The position numbers were made by a program, and so were the translations under genes. From Candidatus Alistipes faecavium (GTDB lineage: Bacteria > Bacteroidota > Bacteroidia > Bacteroidales > Rikenellaceae): a stretch of 64,000 bases of DNA. The stretch spans positions 1 through 64,000 of the forward strand of contig DWYP01000003.1 in the NCBI GenBank assembly GCA_019118605.1, read 5' to 3'. A model generated the notes under the pieces. The model saw only the letters and a program-made list of their open reading frames with translations, had not been told where the DNA came from and ran no database searches. This document shows positions 27,063 through 34,737 of the stretch, in pieces. The first letter of the stretch is position 1. Every line of letters starts with the position of its first letter.

Positions 27063-28175
27063 ATGATATTATCCGAACAGATCAAGGAACTCGAAGCGCG
27101 CCGGGAGGCGCTGGAGCGCTGCCTGGACATCGAGCAGAAACGCATCGACCTGCGCAACGAGGAGGAGAAGACCCAGGAGCCGACGTTCTGGGACAACCCG
27201 GATCGAGCGCGCGAGCAGCTGCGCAAGGTGGCGGGGATCAAGGCATGGGTCGAGGATTACGACGCGATCCGCAAGGATGTCGAAGACCTGGAGCTCATGC
27301 CCGACTTCGTGAAGGAGGGCGTTGTGAGCGAGGCGGAGATGGACGCGCACTACGCCGCGACGCTCGAGCGCATCGAGAAGCTCGAGATGCGCAACATGCT
27401 GCGGCGCGAGGAGGACAAGCTGGGCGCGATCATGGACATCAACGCCGGGGCGGGCGGCACGGAGGCCCTCGACTGGGCGTCGATGCTCCTGCGCATGTAT
27501 ACGCGCTGGGGCGAGGCCCACGGCTACAAGGTCAAGGTGCTGGACTACCAGGCCGGGGACGAGGTGGGCGTGAAGTCGTGCACGCTGGAATTCGAGGGCG
27601 AATACGCCTACGGCTACCTCAAGAGCGAGAACGGCGTGCACCGCATGGTGCGTCTCTCGCCGTTCAATGCCAACAACAAGCGGCAGACGACCTTCGCTTC
27701 GGTCTTCGTCTCTCCGGCCGTCGACGACACGATCGAGATTACGATCAACCCCGCGGACATCGAGTGGGACACCTTCCGCTCGTCGGGCGCCGGGGGCCAG
27801 AACGTCAACAAGGTCGAGACGGCCGTGCGTCTGCGCTACCACGGCAAGGATCCCGACACGGGCGAGGCGGTCGAATACCTGATCGAGAACATGGAGACGC
27901 GCTCGCAGCTGATGAACCGCGAGAATGCCATGCGCATCCTGCGGTCGAAACTCTACCAGCGGGAGCTGGACAAGCGCATGGCCACGCAGCAGGCGCTGGA
28001 GGCCTCGAAGAAGAAGATCGAATGGGGCTCTCAGATCCGCTCCTACGTCTTCGACGACCGCCGCGTGAAGGATCACCGCACGGGAGTGCAGACCTCGGCC
28101 GTGGAGTCGGTCATGGACGGCGATCTGGATGCCTTCATCAAGGCGTACCTCATGGAATTCGGGGCCGATGCGTAG
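27063..28175 (+). CDS. prfB: Peptide chain release factor 2
   Basis: Releases finished proteins at UGA and UAA stops. It carries the stop-codon reader SPF (199-201) and the peptidyl-release GGQ (244-246, in GAGGQNVNK). The 370 residues run in one frame. The programmed +1 frameshift that autoregulates prfB in most bacteria is absent: the site reads TGC CTG GAC (residues 20-22) with no internal TGA. It overlaps the next gene by 8 bp. Belongs to the cysS-to-namZ run. Confidence 0.97.
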   Translation: MILSEQIKELEARREALERCLDIEQKRIDLRNEEEKTQEPTFWDNPDRAREQLRKVAGIKAWVEDYDAIRKDVEDLELMPDFVKEGVVSEAEMDAHYAATLERIEKLEMRNMLRREEDKLGAIMDINAGAGGTEALDWASMLLRMYTRWGEAHGYKVKVLDYQAGDEVGVKSCTLEFEGEYAYGYLKSENGVHRMVRLSPFNANNKRQTTFASVFVSPAVDDTIEITINPADIEWDTFRSSGAGGQNVNKVETAVRLRYHGKDPDTGEAVEYLIENMETRSQLMNRENAMRILRSKLYQRELDKRMATQQALEASKKKIEWGSQIRSYVFDDRRVKDHRTGVQTSAVESVMDGDLDAFIKAYLMEFGADA

Positions 28176-29445
28176 GGGGCTGATCCATTCGGTTGCGCTG
28201 CTGCTGGGCGGAGCGCTTGCGGCGCAGGCCTCGACTCTGACGCCGACTCCGCTTCTGACGCCGACGGAGACCCCGACACGGACTTCGGCCCCGGCCGCGG
28301 CGCAGACGCTGGTCGGCATGACCGATACGGCGGCCTACTTTCCGCTGCTGCGCGGGCGGAGGGTTGCCGTGCTGGCGAACCAGACCTCCGTGGCGGAGCT
28401 GCCCGGGGTGCGGGGCGCTTCGGGCGCGGCCGTGACGACCGACGGCGCGGGGCGCGTGCACCTTGTCGACCTGCTGCACGAGAGCGGCTTCGACGTGCGG
28501 GCGATCTTCTCTCCCGAACACGGCTTTCGCGGCACGGCCGACGCCGGGGAACACGTCTCCGGGTCGACAGACCCCCGCACGGGCATTCCGATCCGCTCGC
28601 TCTACGACGGACGCACGCAGCGCCCTTCGGACGAGACGATGCGCTCGTTCGATGTGCTGGTCGTCGACATGCAGGATGTCGGACTGCGCTTCTACACCTA
28701 TTATATCACGATGCTGCGCATGATGGACGCCTGCGCCGCCTTCGGACACCCTGTCGTGGTGCTCGACCGCCCGAATCCCAACGGCGACAAGGTCGAAGGG
28801 CCGCTGCTCGACATGCGCTACAAGTCGGGCGTCGGGGCGCTTCCGATTCCCGTGCTGCACGGACTGACGATGGGCGAGATCGCCCGCATGTCCGTGGGCG
28901 AGGGGTGGGCCGCGCCGTGCGATCTGACCGTCGTTGCGTGCCGCAACTACACCCACGCCACGGAATACGTGCTTCCCGTGGCGCCGTCCCCGAACCTCCC
29001 GACGCAGCGCGCCGTCTATCTCTACGCCGCGCTGTGCCCCTTCGAAGGCACGGTCGTGAGCCTCGGGCGCGGCACCGGCAAACCCTTTGAGATCTACGGA
29101 CATCCCGACCTGACGGGCCGGACGTTCGCCTTCACCCCGCGCCCGACCCCGGGGGCGAAACACCCGCCGCTCGAAGGGCGGACGTGCCAGGGCGAGGATT
29201 TGAGCCACCTGCCGCTTGCCGAGGCCCGCACGAAGGGCTTCACCCTGCAATATGTCATCGACGCTTACAACGATCTGAAGCTGGGCGAAGGGTTCTTCAC
29301 GCCGATGTTCGAGAAACTGGTCGGCGTGGGGTGGGTGCGTGAGATGATCCTCTCCGGGGCTTCGGACGCCGAGATCCGCGCCCGGTGGGAACCCGAGGCC
29401 GAGGCATTCCGCGCGCGGAGGGCGAAGTACCTCCTCTACGAATAA
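28168..29445 (+). CDS. DUF1343 / NamZ-type exo-beta-N-acetylmuramidase
   Basis: Exported enzyme of the NamZ family, which removes terminal N-acetylmuramic acid from peptidoglycan fragments. The ATG at 28168 overlaps the prfB stop by 8 bp and gives a signal peptide (RRGLIHSVALLLGGALAAQA). A Thr/Pro-rich linker (TPTPLLTPTETPT) follows. Family motifs are VAVLANQTS, FSPEHGFRG (Glu117, His118), RSLYDG, VVDMQDVGLRFYTY and RPNPNG. It has 425 residues. It ends the plus-strand run at a strong terminator. A role in recycling cell-wall sugars is inferred from the family; no transporter or MurQ gene lies nearby. Confidence 0.9.
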   Translation: MRRGLIHSVALLLGGALAAQASTLTPTPLLTPTETPTRTSAPAAAQTLVGMTDTAAYFPLLRGRRVAVLANQTSVAELPGVRGASGAAVTTDGAGRVHLVDLLHESGFDVRAIFSPEHGFRGTADAGEHVSGSTDPRTGIPIRSLYDGRTQRPSDETMRSFDVLVVDMQDVGLRFYTYYITMLRMMDACAAFGHPVVVLDRPNPNGDKVEGPLLDMRYKSGVGALPIPVLHGLTMGEIARMSVGEGWAAPCDLTVVACRNYTHATEYVLPVAPSPNLPTQRAVYLYAALCPFEGTVVSLGRGTGKPFEIYGHPDLTGRTFAFTPRPTPGAKHPPLEGRTCQGEDLSHLPLAEARTKGFTLQYVIDAYNDLKLGEGFFTPMFEKLVGVGWVREMILSGASDAEIRARWEPEAEAFRARRAKYLLYE

Positions 29446-29464
29446 CCGCGCCGGGAAACGATTT

Positions 29465-29501
29465 GCGGCGGTGCCCCACACGGGACGCCGCCGCTTTTTT
29501 T
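29465..29501 (+). terminator. Terminator after the NamZ-like gene
   Basis: GCGGCGG (29465-29471) pairs with CCGCCGC (29488-29494), extended by inner pairs around an ACAC loop, followed by seven T. Confidence 0.9.
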
Positions 29502-29620
29502 GCCGCCGCGCAACTGACTGACAGGCGCCGCCGCTTTTTTCTGTGGCTCCGCGATTGACAGGGCCGCCGCTTTTTCTGCCGCTGTGCAACTGACAGACAG
29601 TGCCGCTGCCGCTTTCCCTG
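29487..29620. repeat. Decaying array of 36-41 bp repeats copied from the terminator tail
   Basis: GCCGCCGC followed by a T run recurs at 29487, 29527 and 29563, with a degraded copy near 29602-29617. Each unit then carries a GCAACTGAC(TGA)CAG-like end. The units look like duplications of the terminator's 3' arm and downstream flank. They carry no reading frame. Confidence 0.75.
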
Positions 29621-29631
29621 TCCCTGCGTGC

Positions 29632-29683
29632 CGGACGGCGGTCGGATGGCGGTCAGACGGCGGTCAGACGGGTCGGACGGCGA
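29632..29683. repeat. 11-bp tandem repeat before the acetyltransferase stop
   Basis: About four 11-bp units with consensus CGGCGGTCAGA (CGGCGGTCGGA, TGGCGGTCAGA, CGGCGGTCAGA and a shortened copy). The array ends a few bases before the stop codon of the minus-strand acetyltransferase gene. Confidence 0.75.
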
Positions 29684-29687
29684 GGAT

Positions 29688-30275
29688 TCAATCCATCTCC
29701 TCCTCCGCGATGCGATCCGCTTCGGCGATGGGCCGCAGCACGCGGCAGGGGTTCCCCGCAGCGATGACCCGCGGGGGGATGTCGCGCGTCACGACGCTCC
29801 CGGCGCCGATCACGGCCCCCTCGCCGATCGTCACGCCCGGCATGATGACCGCGTGCCCGCCGATCCATACGTTGTCTTCGATCCGGATCGGGAGCGAACG
29901 CATGATCCCTTCGTTGCGCTGGTCGGCGTGCAGGGCGTGGCTGACGGTGTAGATGCCCACGTCGGGGCCGATGTATACGTGGTTGCCGATCGTCACGGGC
30001 GCCTCGTCGAGGATCGTGAGGTGGAAGTTCCCGACGAAGTGGTCGCCGATGGAGATCTGCTTCCCGAAGTCGCAGTGAAAGGGGCTGTGGAGGCAGATCC
30101 CCTCACCGACATGCCCGAACATTTCGCGGAGAATCGCCTCGCGCTCCTCGCGGTGCGAGGGCGGGAGCTGGTTGAGGCGGAAGCAGAGCTCCTCGGTGGC
30201 GCGCAGCGCTGCGCCGATTTCGGGGGTCACGGCGTGGAGCCACCGCCCCGCGCGCATCTTTTCAAGATCGGTCAT
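29688..30275 (-). CDS. Maltose/galactoside O-acetyltransferase family protein
   Basis: Left-handed beta-helix (hexapeptide-repeat) acetyl-CoA transferase of the Maa/LacA/NodL type, 195 residues. The N-terminal helical Maa domain (EKMRAGRWLHAV) precedes the hexapeptide repeats IGDHFVGNFHLTILD, IGNHVYIGPDVGIYTVSH (catalytic His), IEDNVWIGGHAVIMPGV and IGEGAVIGAGSVVTRDI, then the typical tail GNPCRVLRPI. The ATG follows the beta-lactamase stop by one base (TGA-T-ATG), so they form an operon. The sugar acceptor is not known. Confidence 0.93.
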   Translation of the reverse strand: MTDLEKMRAGRWLHAVTPEIGAALRATEELCFRLNQLPPSHREEREAILREMFGHVGEGICLHSPFHCDFGKQISIGDHFVGNFHLTILDEAPVTIGNHVYIGPDVGIYTVSHALHADQRNEGIMRSLPIRIEDNVWIGGHAVIMPGVTIGEGAVIGAGSVVTRDIPPRVIAAGNPCRVLRPIAEADRIAEEEMD

Positions 30276-30276
30276 A

Positions 30277-31176
30277 TCATCGTTTTTCCCGGGTGAAAAA
30301 TTCGTAGGCGGCCTCGGAGATCCGGGCAATGGCGGCCTTGTTTGCCGCGTCGTCCTCCCGAGAGTCGATGACCAGCACGGCGATGCAGTAGCGGCGTCCG
30401 TCGGGCAGCAGGACGTATCCGGCGTCGTTCTCGGCCGTGCGTATGCCCTCCGGCGTGCGGTCCGACGACCCGGTCTTGTGCCCGAGCGTGACCTGCGGAG
30501 GAATTCCTGCGCGGAGCTTGTCTGCTCCGGTCGCCGCGCCCTCGAGCAGGCGCCGCAGCAGGGCTTCGTGCTCCGCGGGCAGCAGCCCTCCGCGCAGGAA
30601 GCGTCCGAAGAGTTCGCAGAGCGCCGACGGCCGGGCCGCATTGGCCCGCACGGCTGCGGAGTCGCGGTGCATCATGCGTTCCGTCGCGGCGATGCGTATT
30701 CCGTCGATTCCAAGTCCGCGCACGTACGCCTCCACGGCCGCGGGCCCTCCTGCGAACGCCATCAGACGGTCGCAGGCGATGTTGTCGCTCAGCGAGGTGC
30801 TGTAGCGGAGCAGCCCGGCGAGCGACACCTCTCCGCCCTCGGCCGGGAGCGAGTCGCGCAGGGGGCTGTACGTATCGGCATCGAGCCATTCCGCCCCGAC
30901 ATCGAGGGGTTGCGAGAGGGGAATCCCGCACCTCGCGGCGCGGTCGAGCACGGCCAGCGCCAGGGGGAACTTCACGACGCTCAGCATGGGCAGCAGCGAA
31001 TCTTCGCGGACGATGGGCTCCCCTTCGGGCGGGAGGATCGCCACGCCGACGCGGGCGTCGAGCGCCGCGGCGACTGCCTCGATCCGCTCCTCGAGCGGTG
31101 CGGTGCGCGGTGCGCCGCAGGCCGTGAGCAGCGCGGCGGCGAGCAGAAGCGGAAGGCGGAGCGGGAATCTGTTCAT
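30277..31176 (-). CDS. Class A beta-lactamase, subclass A2-like (CfxA/CblA group), lipoprotein
   Basis: Serine beta-lactamase likely hydrolysing penicillins and cephalosporins. All class A elements are present: the SxxK active serine in PMLSVVKF (Ser66-Lys69), SDN (130-132), a glutamate where Glu166 is expected (ATERMM, Glu166) and KTG in GHKTGSSD (234-236). PMLSVVKFPLALAVLD is typical of the Bacteroidota A2 group. The signal peptide ends in a lipobox (LLTAC, Cys20), so the enzyme is probably membrane-anchored, unlike soluble TEM types. It has 299 residues and no flanking mobile element, so it appears chromosomal. A penicillin-binding-like role is possible but less likely. Confidence 0.9.
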   Translation of the reverse strand: MNRFPLRLPLLLAAALLTACGAPRTAPLEERIEAVAAALDARVGVAILPPEGEPIVREDSLLPMLSVVKFPLALAVLDRAARCGIPLSQPLDVGAEWLDADTYSPLRDSLPAEGGEVSLAGLLRYSTSLSDNIACDRLMAFAGGPAAVEAYVRGLGIDGIRIAATERMMHRDSAAVRANAARPSALCELFGRFLRGGLLPAEHEALLRRLLEGAATGADKLRAGIPPQVTLGHKTGSSDRTPEGIRTAENDAGYVLLPDGRRYCIAVLVIDSREDDAANKAAIARISEAAYEFFTREKR

Positions 31177-31224
31177 GAGTTTTTCTTGGAAGGTTTTTGC
31201 GGCCCATTGCGGCCCGGGGCGGGA

Positions 31225-31260
31225 ACGAAAACACGTCCCGCGGCAGGGCCGGGGACGTGT
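31225..31260 (-). terminator. Probable terminator after the ferredoxin gene
   Basis: ACACGTCCC pairs with GGGACGTGT across an 11-13 nt GC-rich loop; the minus strand continues into TTTTCGTTC. It lies between the ferredoxin and beta-lactamase genes. Confidence 0.65.
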
Positions 31261-31284
31261 CGTTTTTCGGTATGCTCCGACTGT

Positions 31285-31452
31285 TTACTCCGAAACGATC
31301 GCTTCGCTCGGGCAAACGCCTGCGCAGGTGCCGCAGTCGATGCACTTGTCGGGGTCGATCACGTAGATATCGCCGGCCGAGATAGCCTCCACGGGGCACT
31401 CTCCGATGCAGGTGCCGCATGCCACGCATGCGTCGGTAATTTTGTAAGCCAT
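31285..31452 (-). CDS. Bacterial 2[4Fe-4S] ferredoxin
   Basis: A 55-residue clostridial-type ferredoxin, a low-potential cytosolic electron carrier. Both cluster motifs are complete: CVACGTCIGECP (Cys9, 12, 15, 19) and CIDCGTCAGVCP (Cys37, 40, 43, 47). The ATG is at 31450-31452 and the stop at 31285-31287. The gene has its own near-perfect promoter, whose upstream half lies in the end of serS, and a probable terminator. In an anaerobe it likely serves pyruvate:ferredoxin oxidoreductase and related enzymes. It could also pass electrons to the Hyf-like complex at 37-44 kb, which is a guess. Confidence 0.96.
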   Translation of the reverse strand: MAYKITDACVACGTCIGECPVEAISAGDIYVIDPDKCIDCGTCAGVCPSEAIVSE

Positions 31453-31485
31453 TGTTGTTGGGTGTTAATGTTAGTTGTGTTGATG

Positions 31486-31516
31486 CAAATATAGGAACTT
31501 ATTTGATAATATCAAA
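31486..31516 (-). promoter_or_regulatory. Consensus promoter for the ferredoxin gene, overlapping the end of serS
   Basis: On the minus strand TTTG (31513-31516), 19-bp spacer, TATATTTG (31486-31493). Both boxes are exact. The -33 box lies inside the last codons of serS. Confidence 0.85.
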
Positions 31517-32770
31517 ACCCGTGTAGGGAATCAGCACCTCGGGGATCCGGATCCCTTCGGGGGTCTGGAAATTCTCGAGCAGTGCGGCGACGATGCGCGG
31601 CAGGGCGAGCGACGAGCCGTTGAGCGTATGGGCGAGTTTCGTCTTCTTGTCGTCGTCGCGGTAGCGGAGCTTGAGGCGGTTTGCCTGGAAGGACTCGAAG
31701 TTCGAGACCGAGGAGACCTCGAGCCAGCGCTTCTGCGCTTCGGAGTATACCTCGAAGTCGTACGTGAGGGCCGAGGTGAAGGACATGTCGCCGCCGCAGA
31801 GACGCAGGATGCGGTAGGGGAGTCCGAGCGACTGCACGAGTCCCTCGACATGTGCGACCATCCCGTCGAGCGCCTCGTAGGAGTGCTCGGGCAGCGACAG
31901 CTGCACGATCTCGACCTTGTCGAACTGGTGCAGGCGGTTCAGGCCGCGGACATCCTTTCCGTAGGATCCGGCCTCGCGGCGGAAGCAGGGGGTGTAGGCG
32001 GTCATCTTCACCGGGAAGTCGGACTTCTCGAGGATCACGTCGCGGAAGATGTTCGTCACGGGGACTTCGGCCGTCGGCACGAGGTAGAAGTTGTCGACCG
32101 TGGCGTGGTACATCTGCCCTTCCTTGTCGGGGAGCTGCCCGGTACCGAATCCGGAGGCTTCGTTGACCATCACCGGGGGTTCGACCTCCCGGTATCCGGC
32201 GCGGGTGTTGTAGTCGAGGAAGTAGTTGATCAGCGCGCGCTGGAGGCGAGCTCCCTGCCCCTTGTATACGGGGAATCCCGCGCCCGTGAGCTTCACTCCG
32301 AGGTCGAAGTCGATGATGTCGTACTTGCGTGCGAGCTCCCAGTGGGGCAGCGGGTTTTCGGGCAGCGGAGTGTAGCTCTCGACGAGTTTCACCACGAGGT
32401 TGTCCTCGGCCGTGCGTCCTTCGGGGACGATGTCTGCCGGGAAGTTCGGGAGCGTCACGAGCGTAGCCTGCAGCTCCTGCTGCACGTCGTTCGACTCGGC
32501 CTGCAGGCGTACGGACTTCTCCTTGAGGTCCGTTACGAAGCGTTTGCGCTCTTCGGCCTCCTCGCGGCGACCCTGACCCATCAGGGCGCCGATCTCCTTG
32601 GCGGCCTTGTTCTGTGCGGCGAGCGTCGTGTCGAGTTCGAGCTGGATGGCCTTGCGGCGGTCGTCCAGGGCGATGATCTTTTCGATGACCGGGGCGGCGT
32701 CCACGCCCTTCTTTGCGAGTTTGCGGACGGCAGCCTCCTTGTCGTCGCGGATTTGCTTCAGCGTAAGCAT
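31499..32770 (-). CDS. serS: Seryl-tRNA synthetase
   Basis: Class II synthetase charging tRNA-Ser (and tRNA-Sec where present). Residues 1-110 form the long N-terminal antiparallel coiled coil that grips the tRNA arm. Catalytic motifs are TAEVPVTN, FRREAGSYGKDVRGLNRLHQF (motif 2) and LNGSSLALPR (motif 3). It has 423 residues. TAATTTTG at 32810-32817 (minus strand) lies 39 bp before the ATG and is a probable promoter element. No terminator follows; the ferredoxin promoter overlaps its end instead. Confidence 0.97.
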   Translation of the reverse strand: MLTLKQIRDDKEAAVRKLAKKGVDAAPVIEKIIALDDRRKAIQLELDTTLAAQNKAAKEIGALMGQGRREEAEERKRFVTDLKEKSVRLQAESNDVQQELQATLVTLPNFPADIVPEGRTAEDNLVVKLVESYTPLPENPLPHWELARKYDIIDFDLGVKLTGAGFPVYKGQGARLQRALINYFLDYNTRAGYREVEPPVMVNEASGFGTGQLPDKEGQMYHATVDNFYLVPTAEVPVTNIFRDVILEKSDFPVKMTAYTPCFRREAGSYGKDVRGLNRLHQFDKVEIVQLSLPEHSYEALDGMVAHVEGLVQSLGLPYRILRLCGGDMSFTSALTYDFEVYSEAQKRWLEVSSVSNFESFQANRLKLRYRDDDKKTKLAHTLNGSSLALPRIVAALLENFQTPEGIRIPEVLIPYTGFDIIK

Positions 32771-32809
32771 AACTTATCGGGTGATTGTGTGTATTCGCGT
32801 TACCGGACG

Positions 32810-32817
32810 CAAAATTA
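32810..32817 (-). promoter_or_regulatory. TAnnTTTG promoter element upstream of serS
   Basis: The minus strand reads TAATTTTG, exact for the consensus. Confidence 0.5.
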
Positions 32818-32840
32818 CAAAACAATTCATAAAATTATCG

Positions 32841-32848
32841 TATTTTTG
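32841..32848 (+). promoter_or_regulatory. TAnnTTTG promoter element upstream of the U32 gene
   Basis: TATTTTTG ends 17 bp before the GTG start, so the transcript leader would be only about 10 nt. Confidence 0.5.
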
Positions 32849-32865
32849 TACAAAATTGCGCATTC

Positions 32866-34722
32866 GTGAAGACCGTCGAACTGCTGGCTCCCGCACGGGA
32901 TTACCTTTCGGCCGTGGCCGCCGTGGACTACGGGGCCGATGCCGTGTATATCGGCGGAGCGCGCTTCGGGGCGCGTCAGGCCGCGGGGAATGCCGCGGAG
33001 CAGATCGCCCGGGTCGTGGAATACGCCCACCGCTATGGCGTGCGGGTGCACGCCACGCTCAACACGCTGCTCTGGGACGACGAGCTTGCGGAGGCCGAAC
33101 GGCAGGCCCGGGAGCTGATCTCTGCGGGGGTCGACGCCCTGATCGTGCAGGACATGGCCCTGCGGCGCATGTCGCTTTCCGTGGAGCTGCACGCCTCGAC
33201 GCAGACGGCGATCCGCACCCCTTCGGAGGCGCGGTTTCTCGGGGAGACGGGCTTCGCGCGGGTGATCCTCGAACGGGCGCTGTCGCTCGACGAGATCCGT
33301 GCGATCTGCGCCGCGACGCCGGCCGAGGTCGAATGCTTCGTCCACGGGGCCATCTGCGTGGGTTACAGCGGCCGCTGCTTCCTCTCGCGGGCGATGTCGG
33401 GCCGCAGCGGCAACCGCGGGGCGTGCAGCCAGCCGTGCCGTCTTCCGTGGGATCTGACCGACCGCAGCGGCCGACCGCTGATTGCCGGAAAACACCTCCT
33501 GTCGGTGCGCGACCTGAACCTCTCGGCACGCCTGGGCGACCTGATCGACGCGGGCGTCGCGTCGTTCAAGATCGAGGGACGCCTCAAGGACGCCTCCTAC
33601 GTCAAAAACATTACGGCCTTTTACCGCCGGGCGGTCGACGAGGCACTGGCCGCGCGTCCGGAGTGCCGCCGCGCGTCGGTGGGCGAGAGCACGCCGGACT
33701 TCACGCCCGACCCCTCGAAGAGCTTCACGCGCGGCGATTCGGAATATTTCCTCGACGGCAAACGCCCCGGCGTGGCGTCGTTCGACACCCCGAAGGCCAT
33801 CGGCGAACGGGTCGGACGCGTGGTGCGGGTCACGCCGCGGGACTTCACGCTCGACGGAGCGCACGACCTGGCCCCGGGCGACGGTCTCTGCTTCGTGACC
33901 CCGCACGGCGTCGCGGGCACGAACGTCAACGCCGTCGACGGGGCGCGCATCACCCCCAACCGCATGGAGGGCGTCCGCCCCGGGGCGGAGGTTTTCCGCA
34001 ACTATGACCGCCGCTTCACCCTCGCCCTCGAACGCAGCCGCACGCGGCGCATAATCCCCGCCTCGGCCCTCGTCGAGGCCACGTCCGAAGGCTTCTCGAT
34101 CACCTGCACCGACTGCGAGGGTGTCACGGCCGGCGCTTCGCGGCGCCAGCCGCTCGAACGGGCGAAAAACCCCGCGGCGAACGACGCCTTCCTGCGTGCG
34201 CAAACCGCCAGGTCGGGCGACACGATCTTCTCCGTACGCGGGGTCGAGGTCCGGGGCGCGGAGTGGTTCGTCCCGGCGTCGCTCGCCGCGGAGGTGCGGC
34301 GCGAGGCGCTCGACGCACTCCTGCAGGCGCGTCTGGCACGCCCGCTGCCGCACCGCATCCTTGCGGAAAACCCCGCGGCCCGCTACCCTTCGGAGCGGAT
34401 CGGCGCCGACGGGAACGTCACCAACCGCCTCTCCGAGGCCTTCTACCGCGACCACGGGGTGCTGGAGATCGAGCCTCCGCAGGAATTGGCCCCTTCTTTG
34501 GAGGGGTGCCGCGTAATGCGCTCGGCCTACTGCCTGCGGCGCGAGATCGGCGAGTGCCTGCGCGAGGGCTCGCAGCTGCGCGGCGACCTCTACCTCGAAC
34601 ACGGCGCGGAACGCTTCCTCCTCGCCTTCGACTGCGCGGCGTGCGAGATGTCGCTGGTGAAGGAGTCCCGGGACGGAGCCCGCACCCGGCGGGGAGCCTC
34701 CGCGGCCGAAAAACGCAAATAA
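32866..34722 (+). CDS. Peptidase U32-family protein (RlhA/TrhP-like RNA hydroxylase)
   Basis: A 618-residue U32 protein with the conserved cluster region ECFVHGAICVGYSGRCFLS and GNRGACSQPCR. The longer members related to E. coli RlhA (23S rRNA C2501 hydroxylation) and TrhP (tRNA U34 hydroxylation) have the same core plus an extended C-terminal half, as here (about 380-618). The start is GTG at 32866; no ATG gives the conserved KTVELLAPARD start. A TATTTTTG box just upstream predicts a near-leaderless mRNA. It is followed at 15 bp by an RlmI-like methyltransferase, consistent with an RNA-modification operon. Which RNA it acts on is not determined. Confidence 0.88.
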   Translation: MKTVELLAPARDYLSAVAAVDYGADAVYIGGARFGARQAAGNAAEQIARVVEYAHRYGVRVHATLNTLLWDDELAEAERQARELISAGVDALIVQDMALRRMSLSVELHASTQTAIRTPSEARFLGETGFARVILERALSLDEIRAICAATPAEVECFVHGAICVGYSGRCFLSRAMSGRSGNRGACSQPCRLPWDLTDRSGRPLIAGKHLLSVRDLNLSARLGDLIDAGVASFKIEGRLKDASYVKNITAFYRRAVDEALAARPECRRASVGESTPDFTPDPSKSFTRGDSEYFLDGKRPGVASFDTPKAIGERVGRVVRVTPRDFTLDGAHDLAPGDGLCFVTPHGVAGTNVNAVDGARITPNRMEGVRPGAEVFRNYDRRFTLALERSRTRRIIPASALVEATSEGFSITCTDCEGVTAGASRRQPLERAKNPAANDAFLRAQTARSGDTIFSVRGVEVRGAEWFVPASLAAEVRREALDALLQARLARPLPHRILAENPAARYPSERIGADGNVTNRLSEAFYRDHGVLEIEPPQELAPSLEGCRVMRSAYCLRREIGECLREGSQLRGDLYLEHGAERFLLAFDCAACEMSLVKESRDGARTRRGASAAEKRK

Positions 34723-34737
34723 AAACCACGAAATACC

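Noticed and set aside
27063..27130. Programmed frameshift in prfB
   Set aside because: The frame is continuous and has no early TGA.
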